Position numbers and translations under genes: made by a program
Part shown: positions 43,003-51,816 of the stretch, piece by piece
Layout: each line of letters starts with the position of its first letter
Numbering within the stretch: the first letter of the stretch is position 1
The notes under the pieces: model-generated
Database searches by the model: none
What the model was told of the DNA's origin: nothing
The model's input: the letters and a program-made list of their open reading frames with translations, nothing else
NCBI GenBank assembly: GCA_963674895.2
Contig: CAXXCY010000002.1
Location: forward strand, 744,001 to 808,000
Direction: 5' to 3'
From: CAXXOK01 sp963674895
GTDB lineage: Bacteria > Bacillota > Clostridia > Christensenellales > Aristaeellaceae
Length of the DNA stretch: 64,000 nucleotides

Positions 43003-44195
43003 TGAACGAAAGCCGCCGCTCGAAGGCGCATTTTGACTATATTCTCGCCATCCTTGCCTTTGCGCTGGCCGCGTTCGGCGTGCTGTGCGTTTCCATCGCC
43101 ACGTTTTCCACCTCCGCCGAGACCGAGGATACGCTGCTGAACTATATCGTAGCCTCTCACTACGGGCTGCGCCAGGCGATCTTTTTCCTCATCTCGCCGA
43201 TCGTTATCGGGTTTGTGACCTTTTTCCCGCACGATTTTATCCGCAGGCGCTCTCAGGTGTTTTACCTGTTTGCCGTGTTTCTGCTGATGATCGCCCTGGG
43301 CGGCCAGGCGGCGGGCGTGAAGGCGTGGATCGACGTCGTGTGGGGATACACGCTGCAGCCGTCGGAATTCGTCAAGCTCGCCTGCATCATCACCACCGCC
43401 AAATACCTGGAAAAAACCGATAATCCGCTGGGCACGATGAAATCCGCCATGCGGCTCATGCTGCTGATGGGCATTCCCTGGTCGCTCACGCTTTTGCAGG
43501 GCGAAACAGGATCGGTATTGGTCATGGTGTTCGTGTTCGCCGTGATGATGTACTTCGGCGGCATCCGCATGAAGGTGATGGGCGGGATCATCGCCGCGGG
43601 CGTGCTGGCGCTGGTGATCCTGTACGGCGTCATTATGGCGTCGGGCATCGACGACTATCGCATTACGCGCATATTGTCCTTTGTCAACCCCGAGCTGGTG
43701 GATGCCAACGCGACCTATCAGGTGACCCAGTCCAAGATCGCCATCGGGGCGGGCGGCACCGGCGGCGTGGGGATGTTCGTGCAGGGCAGTTTCAGCCAGC
43801 TGGACTATGTGCCGGAGGATTATACGGACTTTATCTTCTCCACCATCGGCGAGGCCTTCGGTTTCTGGGGCGCTCTGGGCGTGCTCGGCGCCTACCTGCT
43901 GATGATTCTCAGGATGGTGTATCTCTCGTACTACACGCAGGAGCGCTTCGGGCAGATGGTGATTATCGGGGTGCTTGCCATGATGCTGTTCCATGTGTTC
44001 CAGAACGTGGCGATGACGATCGGCTATATGCCGATTACGGGCATTCCGCTGCCGTTTTTAAGCTACGGGGGCAGCAACCTGGTGACGAACATGGCCGGAA
44101 TCGGGCTAGTGCTCAACATGGTGATGAACCGCAGCGTAACCAGCATGAAAGGGCTCACGCCGCAGACCCGCATTAAAGGGCGGTACACGGGATGA
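42999..44195 (+). CDS. rodA: RodA/FtsW-family peptidoglycan glycosyltransferase
   Basis: A 398-residue SEDS protein with about ten membrane segments that polymerises lipid II in the elongation machinery. Family landmarks are LQPSEFVKL, the GGTGGVGMFVQGSFSQLDYVPE-type loop (split here as GGTGGVGMF and SQLDYVPEDYTDFIFS) with its essential Asp, GEAFGFWGALGV, and PITGIPLPFLSYGGSN near the end. Position beside the PBP2 gene and mreBCD points to RodA rather than FtsW. The start overlaps minD as ATGA. Confidence 0.92.
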   Translation: MMNESRRSKAHFDYILAILAFALAAFGVLCVSIATFSTSAETEDTLLNYIVASHYGLRQAIFFLISPIVIGFVTFFPHDFIRRRSQVFYLFAVFLLMIALGGQAAGVKAWIDVVWGYTLQPSEFVKLACIITTAKYLEKTDNPLGTMKSAMRLMLLMGIPWSLTLLQGETGSVLVMVFVFAVMMYFGGIRMKVMGGIIAAGVLALVILYGVIMASGIDDYRITRILSFVNPELVDANATYQVTQSKIAIGAGGTGGVGMFVQGSFSQLDYVPEDYTDFIFSTIGEAFGFWGALGVLGAYLLMILRMVYLSYYTQERFGQMVIIGVLAMMLFHVFQNVAMTIGYMPITGIPLPFLSYGGSNLVTNMAGIGLVLNMVMNRSVTSMKGLTPQTRIKGRYTG

Positions 44196-44734
44196 TGCGC
44201 CTGTTCATCGGCCTGGGACTCAGCGGGGATGTACGGGACGCGCTTTTTTGCGTCGTGTCCGGCATGAATATCCGGGGGCAGCTTGTTCCCAGGGACAACT
44301 ATCACCTGACACTCGCCTTTCTGGGGATGCGCGAGGAGCGGCAGGTACAACAATTGGAGCGGATCATTGCGGCGGCGGCGAAGGAGCACCCGCCGCAAAC
44401 GCTGACCGTGCAGGGGACCGGGTATTTCGGCAGGCGGGAAAACGCGCTCCTGTATATGAAGCTTGCGCCTTCCCGGGCGCTGTCCGCGCTTTCGGACACC
44501 CTTCGCGGGATGCTTGCCGAAGCGGGGGAGGCCTTTGACACAAAGCCCTTCGTGCCGCATATCACGCTGGCGCGCAAGGCGGACCTGACGGCGGCAAACG
44601 TGCGTCCGCCGCTGCCTCCGGTCTCCTGCACCGTCCGGCGGCTGACGCTGTACCATTCCACGCGGGTGCGGGACGTACTCCGGTATCTGCCGGCGGCCGA
44701 AGCCGGATTTCGGGAGGAAGGCGATCAGGCATGA
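44192..44734 (+). CDS. thpR: RNA 2',3'-cyclic phosphodiesterase (2H family)
   Basis: A 180-residue 2H phosphoesterase of the ThpR/LigT type, which opens 2',3'-cyclic phosphates on RNA ends. The two catalytic HxT motifs are in YHLTLAFLG (about residue 38) and FVPHITLARK (about 124). The opening MMRLFIGLGLS is typical. The start overlaps the rodA stop and the end overlaps the next gene by four bases. Its function has no obvious link to cell shape; it seems simply to be carried in the operon. Confidence 0.9.
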   Translation: MMRLFIGLGLSGDVRDALFCVVSGMNIRGQLVPRDNYHLTLAFLGMREERQVQQLERIIAAAAKEHPPQTLTVQGTGYFGRRENALLYMKLAPSRALSALSDTLRGMLAEAGEAFDTKPFVPHITLARKADLTAANVRPPLPPVSCTVRRLTLYHSTRVRDVLRYLPAAEAGFREEGDQA

Positions 44735-44991
44735 GGAAGATTCTGCTGTTCCACTTTCAAAGCTGCCCGTATTGCGCCCAGGCCCGCCAGTGGATCGCGC
44801 AGGCGCAGGCGGAAAACCCGGCCCTGCAGGCCCTGGACATCGAGATGATCGACGAGCTTTTACACCCGGTGACCGCGTGGAGGTATGACTACTGGTACGT
44901 CCCCACCTTCTATGTGGACGGGAAGAAGGTGCACGAAGGCGCGTGCACCAGGGAAAAGGTAAAACAGATACTGGACATGGCGATGGAATAA
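44731..44991 (+). CDS. Glutaredoxin/thioredoxin-like small protein
   Basis: An 86-residue thioredoxin-fold protein with a CPYC active site at residues 12-15 (FQSCPYCAQAR) and the cis-proline in YVPTFYVDGKKV. The motif is that of glutaredoxins, but the sequence between the two sites is unusual (TAWRYDYWYVPTF). It may be a disulfide reductase or redox adaptor. It is the last gene of the operon, overlapping thpR by four bases, and its stop codon lies in the first copy of the 14 bp repeat that brackets the downstream palindrome. Confidence 0.82.
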   Translation: MRKILLFHFQSCPYCAQARQWIAQAQAENPALQALDIEMIDELLHPVTAWRYDYWYVPTFYVDGKKVHEGACTREKVKQILDMAME

Positions 44992-45191
44992 AATCCACCG
45001 CCATCAGCTTGCTGAAAAAACGCCATTTTCTTTGTCGACTGCGCGATGTCGCGGACATCACGTACGTCCGTGTACGCTCAGCCCGCGCCACGCTTGTCTT
45101 CGCGAAACTGTCGCTTTTTGAGCAAGCTGGCATGCTGTTGCCAAACTGAGTTTGTCAACGATCTGACGGCGATGGAATAAACCATCGCCGT
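44979..45191. repeat. Palindromic element flanked by a 14 bp direct repeat
   Basis: GGCGATGGAATAAA occurs at 44979-44992 (where it includes the end of the preceding gene) and again at 45168-45181. Between them lies an imperfect palindrome of about 125 bp: CAGCTTGCT-GAAAAA (from 45005) pairs with TTTTTG-AGCAAGCTG (ending 45129), and similarity of the arms continues toward a centre rich in ACGTAC. A nested hairpin GATGTC-GCG-GACATC is present. The right copy also starts a perfect ten-pair hairpin (ACGGCGATGG with CCATCGCCGT, 45166-45191), and the left copy a weaker one. The pattern fits insertion of a small non-autonomous element with target duplication, or a duplicated terminator. No protein is encoded; this fills the 235 bp gap. 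Confidence 0.75.
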
Positions 45192-45226
45192 TGCTATAAG
45201 ATTTAAAATGAGTATCGCTGGCGTGC

Positions 45227-46045
45227 CTACACCCTGAACCACACGTACGACGTTGCGGCGCCGATATCGTAAATCCTGAGAAAATAGCCGTCCAGATCGA
45301 AATAATAGTGGTCGTAATGATCGGCGTACAGATAGTGCGGCGCTTCGCTGACGGGCATGCCGGTGATGGTCACGGCCACACCGCCGTCCGTGGTGTTGCA
45401 GTTCAGCCCGTTTGCCTTGATGTAGTCGGCGTACCGCCCGGCATAGGGCGGACAGAGGCCGCAGTGCACGAGCAGCGGATAGGTGAGGTAATCCTTGAGC
45501 TCCGGCGCGTCTTCCGCCGTATATCCGAAATCCTCCATCGTGCCGATATACATCATAATATGCCGCCCGGCCGTGCTCGCCACCAGAAGATCCCCGACCC
45601 GCAGTTCCTGGCAGAGCAAATCGAACGGAATTCCCTTTACGTCCAGCTGGTGACGGCGGTACAGGCCGCGGTTGGTGATCATCTGCTCCAGCGAATCGTG
45701 CTGCGGTTTGCCCGCCTCGAAATTAATCCAGTTGGTAAAGCCGGAACAATCAAACCCGTAGAGGTATTTTTGACCCTGGATAAAATTCTTCGTGGTTTCC
45801 GTGGCATACCATACGGTCATCAGATTGGCCGCGTCCTTGCCGCCGAACATGTAGGGAAGCCCCAGCGGATAGCGCGCCTGTATGTTTGCGCCCGTGATCT
45901 CGTTATAACGCGTGAGAAACGGATTGCCTTCTTCCAGCATCGAGAACGCGGCGTTGAGCTCCAGCCCCCACTCCACCAGCGCTGACGCGGGCAAACAGGC
46001 GCACAAAAGCGCGAAACCCAGAAAAACCGCAAGCATTTTCCTCAT
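45227..46045 (-). CDS. Secreted NlpC/P60-like cysteine peptidase
   Basis: A 272-residue exported protein. The signal peptide (KMLAVFLGFALLCACLPASA) is followed by a region ending in the NlpC/P60 active-site motif YGFDCSGFTNW (Cys about residue 110 of the protein) and, about 70 residues on, the catalytic histidine in GRHIMMYIG. This is the usual Cys-His layout of wall or lipoprotein amidases. No separate wall-binding domain is seen. The ATG at 46045 is used because the promoter occupies the longer open frame upstream. It faces the shape operon across the palindromic element. Confidence 0.75.
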   Translation of the reverse strand: MRKMLAVFLGFALLCACLPASALVEWGLELNAAFSMLEEGNPFLTRYNEITGANIQARYPLGLPYMFGGKDAANLMTVWYATETTKNFIQGQKYLYGFDCSGFTNWINFEAGKPQHDSLEQMITNRGLYRRHQLDVKGIPFDLLCQELRVGDLLVASTAGRHIMMYIGTMEDFGYTAEDAPELKDYLTYPLLVHCGLCPPYAGRYADYIKANGLNCNTTDGGVAVTITGMPVSEAPHYLYADHYDHYYFDLDGYFLRIYDIGAATSYVWFRV

Positions 46046-46075
46046 GCGTGGGCCCCCGAAGACAAATTTTATGTT

Positions 46076-46105
46076 ATTATAACAGGTTTTTACCAGTGGT
46101 TTCAA
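46076..46105 (-). promoter_or_regulatory. Promoter of the NlpC/P60-like gene
   Basis: Minus strand TTGAAA (46100-46105), 18 bp spacer, perfect TATAAT (46076-46081), about 30 bp before the start codon. Confidence 0.75.
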
Positions 46106-46114
46106 CCGGATCGG

Positions 46115-47362
46115 TTATTTAAAATACGGCTCGGGATGGATCAGGTGCTCGTCCTCGGGGTTGATGCGCCCCAGCGCGCGGTCGTAATGCATGATGGCGC
46201 GCTGGATGGCGAAGTAGCCGTACTTCCTGCGGATGCCGTCGATCGTGTATTCGAGGATTTGCCGCTTCTGCCGCGCGGAATCCTCGGGCAGGAAGGAAAG
46301 CTGCAAAAGCTTCCCGGCGGGGGACAGGCGGCTTACGCTCACGCCCAGCGAGCGAAGGGGCATGCCCTCCCGCCAGTTCTCCCGCACCAGACCGTAGGCG
46401 GCCTCAAACAGGTCGAAGCTGCAGTCGGTCTCGAATGCGAGCGTCTGCTGGCGCTGGAACCAGTCCAGGGTCTTGGCGCTGCGGACGGACACCTGCACCA
46501 CGCGTCCCGTCACCTGGTGCTTGCGCATGCGGGAGGCTACGCTGTCGCACAGGCCGTAGAGCGTGATGCGCACGTCGTAGGACGTCAGGATATCGTGCGC
46601 GGTGGTGATGGAGTTGCCCACGCTTTTCATCTTCACGGGCGCGTCCTCCGCGATCACCGCGGCGGCGTCGTCCCCGTGGGCAAAGCCCGAGAGCATCAGC
46701 CCCGTTTTGCCGAATACCGCCTTGAGCGCGGAAGGGTCCACGGCCGCAAGCTGGCCGATGGTGTAGATGCCGAGGTTGTGGAGCTTTTTGGTGGTGGCGC
46801 GCCCGATGAACAGCAGCTCGTTTACGGGCAGCGGATCGAGCACCGCGGCGCGGTTTTCGGTGCAGACCACGCTTACGCCGTCTGGCTTTTTCAGGTCGCT
46901 GCCGAGCTTGGCGAACACGCGGTTGTCGCCCACGCCCACGCTCACGGTGAGCCCCGTTTCCTCCCGCACGGCGTGGCGCAGGTGGTTGGCGATGCGCAAG
47001 CCGTCGGCAATCTGCACGCTCGGGCCGCTCACGTCCAGCCACGCCTCGTCCACGCCGAAGGGCTGCACGCGGTTGGTGTAGCGGGAGAAGATCCCGCGCA
47101 CCGTTTGGCTGTATTTGAGCACCGTATCGAAGTCCGGGCTGATCGCCTGCAGGTTCGGGCAGCTCTGCCGCGCTTGCCAGATCGCCTGCCCCGTGATGAC
47201 GCCCTGCCGTTTGGCCACCATGTTTTTGGCCAGCACGATACCGTGGCGAAGCGCGGGATCGCCGCAGACGGCGAGGGGGACCTCCCGAAGCTCGGGGCGC
47301 TCCAGGCACGCCACGGAGGCGTAGAAGTTGTTCAAATCGGCGTGCAGCACCACCCGGCTCAT
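46115..47362 (-). CDS. dinB: DNA polymerase IV (Y-family translesion polymerase)
   Basis: A 415-residue error-prone polymerase. The palm carries the metal-binding HADLNNFYASVA at the start and GVDEAWLDVS, followed by the helix-hairpin-helix region (FIGRATTKKLHNLGIYTIGQLA) and the little-finger domain. The ATG at 47362 is preferred because GGGAGG lies nine bases upstream and directly abuts the earlier ATG. No beta-clamp motif is obvious at the C terminus. Two LexA boxes in the promoter show SOS control. Confidence 0.93.
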   Translation of the reverse strand: MSRVVLHADLNNFYASVACLERPELREVPLAVCGDPALRHGIVLAKNMVAKRQGVITGQAIWQARQSCPNLQAISPDFDTVLKYSQTVRGIFSRYTNRVQPFGVDEAWLDVSGPSVQIADGLRIANHLRHAVREETGLTVSVGVGDNRVFAKLGSDLKKPDGVSVVCTENRAAVLDPLPVNELLFIGRATTKKLHNLGIYTIGQLAAVDPSALKAVFGKTGLMLSGFAHGDDAAAVIAEDAPVKMKSVGNSITTAHDILTSYDVRITLYGLCDSVASRMRKHQVTGRVVQVSVRSAKTLDWFQRQQTLAFETDCSFDLFEAAYGLVRENWREGMPLRSLGVSVSRLSPAGKLLQLSFLPEDSARQKRQILEYTIDGIRRKYGYFAIQRAIMHYDRALGRINPEDEHLIHPEPYFK

Positions 47363-47401
47363 CGAGATCATCCTCCCGCATGGGCTCAGAATCAGTAAAA
47401 G

Positions 47402-47449
47402 CGAACATATGTTCTATATTATTATACAAACATATGTTCGCAAAAGCAA
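47402..47449 (-). promoter_or_regulatory. dinB promoter with two LexA (SOS) boxes
   Basis: Minus strand -35 TTGCTT (47444-47449), 17 bp spacer and perfect TATAAT (47421-47426). Box 1, CGAACATATGTTCT, lies at 47402-47415 over the start point; box 2, CAAACATATGTTCG, at 47427-47440 fills the spacer. Both match the Gram-positive LexA consensus CGAAC-N4-GTTCG closely. A degenerate third site, CGAATGTTTGTTC, is at 47568-47580 near the mfd stop. The rest of the 228 bp gap shows no gene. Confidence 0.9.
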
Positions 47450-47590
47450 CCGCAAGATGTAGCGGAGCGGACGCGGACAACCCCCTTCCGCTTGATGAAG
47501 GCGCGGTGGTATCAGGTTTGCGTATAACAAACAAACACCCGCTTTTCTTCCTGTCAGGATTGGAAAGCGAATGTTTGTTCTGCGTATAGT

Positions 47591-50500
47591 CTACTGCGCC
47601 TTGACCGCGCCTTCCATCCGCCGGTACACTTCGGTGAGCACCTGGGTGGCGAGCTCCAGAGCGGCGTCCGGAGTTAAATCGCGTTCCTTGATCACCATCT
47701 CGGGCGGCATATGGCGGCTGAACTGGATGCGTTTGTCGGTTTCGGTCGCCGCGGTGTACAGCGCCATCGGATCGGGCAGGTGCTTGGGCTCCAGCCGCAT
47801 ATGAATGCCGTCGGGGCGCAGGAACAGGTGGTTGATTCCGAGCCTGCGCGTAACCGAGCGCAGCCGGGCGACCCGCACCAGGTTTTCCACTGGTTCCGGG
47901 ATATCCCCGAAGCGGTCGATCAGCTCGGCTTCGACGTCCAGCCGGCTGTCCTCGTCCTCGATCATGGCGATGCGCTTGTACACCTCGATGCGCAGCCGCT
48001 CGTCCTGCACGAGGGATTCGGGCAGGTACGCGTCCAGCTTGAGCTCCACGCGGGTATCGAGCTCGGGCACATCCTTGATTCCCTGCACCTCGTGCACGGC
48101 CTGCTCCATGAGCTTAACGTACATATCGTACCCGACGGCGGAAAGCTGGCCGCTCTGCTGCGGGCCCAGCACGTCGCCCGCGCCGCGGATTTCCAGATCG
48201 CGCATGGCGATGCGGTAGCCCGCGCCGAACTCCGTAAACTCGCGGATGGCCGTCAGGCGCTTTTCGGCGGCTTCGGATAACAGCTTGTCCCTGCGGACGG
48301 TCAAATAGGCGTACGCCTGCCGGCTGGAGCGGCCCACGCGCCCGCGCAGCTGGTAAAGCTGCGAAAGGCCGAAGCGGTCCGCGTCGAACACGATCAGGGT
48401 ATTGGCCTCCGGAACGTCCAGCCCGCTTTCGATGATCGTGGAACACAAAAGCACGTCGTACGCGCCTGCGTAGAAATCCAGCATCACGTCTTCCAGCGCG
48501 TTTTCGCGCATCTGCCCGTGCGCCACGGCGATGCGCGCCTCCGGTACCAGCGCCTGCAGACGCGCGAACATCCGCTCGATGGTGTACACGCGGTTATAGA
48601 GGAAATATACCTGCCCGCCGCGCGCCATCTCATGGCGGATGGCGTTTGCAACGATGGAATCGTCGTACGGCGTCACGTAGGTTTTCACGGGCAGGCGCTC
48701 CTCCGGCGGCGTTTCCAGCAGGCTCATGTCGCGGATGCCGGTCAGGCTCATGTGCAGCGTCCGGGGAATGGGCGTCGCGGTGAGGGTCAGCACATCCACC
48801 TTGGTTTTCATGTGCTTGATGGTTTCCTTGTGGTTGACGCCGAAGCGGTGCTCCTCGTCGATGACCAAAAGCCCCAGATCCTTGAAACGCACGTCCTTGG
48901 CGAGCAGCCGGTGCGTGCCGACAATCACATCGATCTTGCCGTCCGCGAGCTTTGCGATGATCTCGCGCTGTTCCTTCGGGGTGCGGAAGCGGCTGAGCAT
49001 CTCGCAGGTTACTGGGAAGCCCGCGAAGCGTTTCTTCATGGTGTTGTAGTGCTGCTGCACCAGAATGGTCGTGGGCGCGAGGATGGCGACCTGCTTTCCG
49101 TCCAGCACCGCCTTGAACGCCGCGCGCAGCGCGACCTCGGTTTTGCCGTAGCCCACGTCGCCGCAGAGCAGGCGGTCCATGCTGCGGCTGCTTTCCATAT
49201 CCGCAAAGATCTGCTCCACGCTTTTTTGCTGGTCCTCGGTCAGCTCGTAGGGGAACAGCTCCTCAAACTCCCGCTGCCAGGGCAGATCGCGGCTGAACGC
49301 GAAGCCCGATTGCTTCTGCCGGGTGGCGTAGAGCGCCGCGAGGTCGAACGCGAGCTCCTTGAGCCCCGCCTTCACCTTGCTTTTCTGCTTTTCCCACGCG
49401 CCGCTGCCCAGGCGGTTGAGCTTGGGCGGGCTGTTTTCCGCACCGATGAACTTCTGTACGCGGTCGAACTGGTCGGTGGGGACGTAGAGCTTGTCGCTGC
49501 CCAAATACCGGATCAGCAGGTAATCGCGCGTCACACCCTCGGTGGACAGCTGCACCACGCCGTCGTAAATGCCGATGCCGTGAAGCTCGTGCACCACGTA
49601 GTCGCCCGTTTTCAGATCGGTGAACGACGCGATGTGCTCGCCCGCGGCGTGATGCTTCTGCACGCGCTGATAGGCCGAGCCGTACAGATCGCTGTCGGAG
49701 ACCACGCACAGCCCGGCGGCGGCGTTGCGGAAGCCCTTGTGTACGGAGATCGGCAGCAGCACGACCTCGCCGGGTTCCAATGGCTTGTCGGCGGTTTCGA
49801 GGTATTTGGCGGCCACGTTTTGCTGCTCGAGCGCGCGCAGCAGACGGCGGCCGCGCGCCTCGCCGCCCGTCAAAAGCGCGACCGCACAGCCATGCTCCCG
49901 CCACGATGCGATATCCTTCGCAAGCGGCTCCAGCCGCCCCTGATAGGGCATCACGGGCTCGGAGGGGAACGGGAGCGCGTCCGTGGGTTCGAACTGCCCC
50001 AGCCCGCGCGTCAGATCGCTGAGCAGCAGCACGGCGTGCCGCTTGAGCGAGGACAGCAGCTCGGCATAGGGCAGCAGCAGTTCCCGCTGCGCAGGGAAGC
50101 TGTCACCGCGCAGGGCGGCCTCCTGCCATTCGCCGAGAAACGCGTTATGCTTGGCCTTGGCGCGGGTAAGAACCTGGTCGGGCTGGTCCACGAGGATGAT
50201 AGGGCGGCTGAGATAGGCGTCCACCGCCGCGGTGTCCGCGCACAGGACGTTGAGCCACATCGGCGCGGTGCGGATGGGGTGGCCCGCGCGGATTGTTGCC
50301 GCGTCGTCCAGATGGTGCTTGATACGGGACGGCGTTTCCGGCTTCTCCGTCTCGTCGAGAATCGCGGCTGCCGCAAGCTCCGCGGCGGCTTCCTCCGAAT
50401 CGATGGTCTGGAAGAAGTCGTCCAGGGCGTCCATGCCGTCCCGCTTGGGGGCCGGCGCGTTTTCGACGTCCGCATGCTCGCGCACGGCTTCTTCAAAGCG

Positions 50501-51208
50501 CGCGGCGGCGGCCCCGGAATCGCAGAGGATGCATTCCGAGGCGGGCGTGACCCATATGTCCTTCACGCGCTCGATGCTGCGCTGGCTGATCGTGTCAAAC
50601 CGCCGGATGCTGTCGATCTCGTCGTCGAAAAACTCGATGCGCAGCGCGTCCAGCTCCGTGGGCGGGAACACGTCCGCGATCGCGCCGCGCATAGCGCATT
50701 GCCCGCGGCCTTCCACCATCGGCACGCGCTCATAGCCCAGATGTAAAAGCCTGTCGATCAGCGCCGCGGGCGCGATTCGGCCGCCTTCCGTTAACGGGAA
50801 CGACGCGCTTTCAAAGCGTTTTGCGTCGGGGCAGCGGTCCAGCGCCGCTTCCGCCGATACGCAAAGGACCTCTACCTGTCCCTGGATGGCGTCCTGGAGC
50901 ACCTGCAGCCGCTGCCACGTGCTCTCGCGGCTGGAGGCCGCGCGGGAAAACTGCACATCGCGGCTGGGCAGTGCGGCGGCGGCGATCCCCAGCCGCCCGA
51001 TATCCTGCGCGTGCCGTTTAGCCGTGAGTTCCGTGGGGGATACGAACAGCACGGGTCGCCTGGCGGCATGCGCCAGCGCGGCGGCGAAGAAGGGCTTCTC
51101 GCCCTCGGCCATGCCGGTCAGCGACAGGCAGGAGGCTGCGGACAGGCGATCGAAAAGCGCTGTCCACGCGGGCAGCGCCGAATATCCGGTGAAGAGCGCG
51201 TCGTTCAT
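47591..51208 (-). CDS. mfd: Transcription-repair coupling factor
   Basis: A 1205-residue Mfd, which pushes stalled RNA polymerase off DNA and recruits the UvrA repair complex. It has the UvrB-like N-terminal part (about 1-350), the RNA-polymerase-interacting domain (GDYVVHELHGIGIYDG, about 520), the RecG-like translocase with Walker A CGDVGYGKTEVA and DEEH box VIDEEHRFG, the TATPIPRT and QLRGRVGRS motifs, and the C-terminal TRCF domain. The ATG at 51208 overlaps the pth stop as ATGA; the longer frame upstream runs over pth and is not coding. Confidence 0.96.
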   Translation of the reverse strand: MNDALFTGYSALPAWTALFDRLSAASCLSLTGMAEGEKPFFAAALAHAARRPVLFVSPTELTAKRHAQDIGRLGIAAAALPSRDVQFSRAASSRESTWQRLQVLQDAIQGQVEVLCVSAEAALDRCPDAKRFESASFPLTEGGRIAPAALIDRLLHLGYERVPMVEGRGQCAMRGAIADVFPPTELDALRIEFFDDEIDSIRRFDTISQRSIERVKDIWVTPASECILCDSGAAAARFEEAVREHADVENAPAPKRDGMDALDDFFQTIDSEEAAAELAAAAILDETEKPETPSRIKHHLDDAATIRAGHPIRTAPMWLNVLCADTAAVDAYLSRPIILVDQPDQVLTRAKAKHNAFLGEWQEAALRGDSFPAQRELLLPYAELLSSLKRHAVLLLSDLTRGLGQFEPTDALPFPSEPVMPYQGRLEPLAKDIASWREHGCAVALLTGGEARGRRLLRALEQQNVAAKYLETADKPLEPGEVVLLPISVHKGFRNAAAGLCVVSDSDLYGSAYQRVQKHHAAGEHIASFTDLKTGDYVVHELHGIGIYDGVVQLSTEGVTRDYLLIRYLGSDKLYVPTDQFDRVQKFIGAENSPPKLNRLGSGAWEKQKSKVKAGLKELAFDLAALYATRQKQSGFAFSRDLPWQREFEELFPYELTEDQQKSVEQIFADMESSRSMDRLLCGDVGYGKTEVALRAAFKAVLDGKQVAILAPTTILVQQHYNTMKKRFAGFPVTCEMLSRFRTPKEQREIIAKLADGKIDVIVGTHRLLAKDVRFKDLGLLVIDEEHRFGVNHKETIKHMKTKVDVLTLTATPIPRTLHMSLTGIRDMSLLETPPEERLPVKTYVTPYDDSIVANAIRHEMARGGQVYFLYNRVYTIERMFARLQALVPEARIAVAHGQMRENALEDVMLDFYAGAYDVLLCSTIIESGLDVPEANTLIVFDADRFGLSQLYQLRGRVGRSSRQAYAYLTVRRDKLLSEAAEKRLTAIREFTEFGAGYRIAMRDLEIRGAGDVLGPQQSGQLSAVGYDMYVKLMEQAVHEVQGIKDVPELDTRVELKLDAYLPESLVQDERLRIEVYKRIAMIEDEDSRLDVEAELIDRFGDIPEPVENLVRVARLRSVTRRLGINHLFLRPDGIHMRLEPKHLPDPMALYTAATETDKRIQFSRHMPPEMVIKERDLTPDAALELATQVLTEVYRRMEGAVKAQ

Positions 51209-51813
51209 GTTTCGTCTCCGGCCTCGTCGGGCGTTTCCGGCTTGGGCTTTTTGGTGCTGTACTTGCGCATTGCGATGTCCACGCCGTTTTGCACCCACTC
51301 CGCCGCCGCGTCCGCGGCCTTTTGGTAGGCGTCGAAGGCAGCTTGCCGTTCCTCCGGCGTGTGGTAGCGCGAAAGCACCCAGTCCTTGATATCGTAGTCG
51401 GGCGGGTTTTTTCCGATTCCGATGCGGACGCGCGCGAAATCTTCGGTGTTGAGGCACGCGATGACCGAGCGCATGCCGTTATGCGTGCCCGCGCTGCCGC
51501 CCCGGCGCACGCGTAGCCACCCCTGCGGGATATCCACGTCATCGTAGATCACCAGCAATTGGTCGGGCGTGAGTTTGTAAAAGTGCATCAGCTCGCTCAC
51601 GGCCGCGCCGCTTAGGTTCATGAAGGTCTGCGGCTTGCAGAGGACGACCTTTTTGCCGTTCACAAACCCTTCCATCACCAGCGCGTTGCCCTTCAGCTTC
51701 GCGGTTTTGATGCCGAGCCTGTCCGCTAAAATGGACAGCGCGTCAAACCCCGCGTTGTGGCGGGTGTGCTCGTATTTTTCGCCCGGATTGCCCAGGCCGA
51801 CGATCAGATGCAT
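51205..51813 (-). CDS. pth: Peptidyl-tRNA hydrolase
   Basis: A 202-residue Pth that frees tRNA from dropped peptidyl-tRNAs. Conserved pieces are IVGLGNPGEKYEHTRHNAGF with the catalytic His, KPQTFMNLSG, and YDDVDIPQGWLRVRRGGSAG with the Asp and His-containing HNGMRS. The C-terminal tail of about 20 residues is charged and extra. It lies between the GlmU-like gene (3 bp gap) and mfd, the usual glmU-pth-mfd order of Bacillota. Confidence 0.95.
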   Translation of the reverse strand: MHLIVGLGNPGEKYEHTRHNAGFDALSILADRLGIKTAKLKGNALVMEGFVNGKKVVLCKPQTFMNLSGAAVSELMHFYKLTPDQLLVIYDDVDIPQGWLRVRRGGSAGTHNGMRSVIACLNTEDFARVRIGIGKNPPDYDIKDWVLSRYHTPEERQAAFDAYQKAADAAAEWVQNGVDIAMRKYSTKKPKPETPDEAGDET

Positions 51814-51816
51814 CTG

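Noticed and set aside
46046..46105. Longer N terminus for the NlpC/P60-like protein
   Set aside because: It would translate through a good TATAAT promoter and place extra residues before a normal signal peptide.
48518..50746. 742-codon open frame opposite mfd
   Set aside because: It is a mirror frame of a GC-rich gene. The mfd protein is fully explained on the minus strand, and this frame's product has no domain and no ribosome site.
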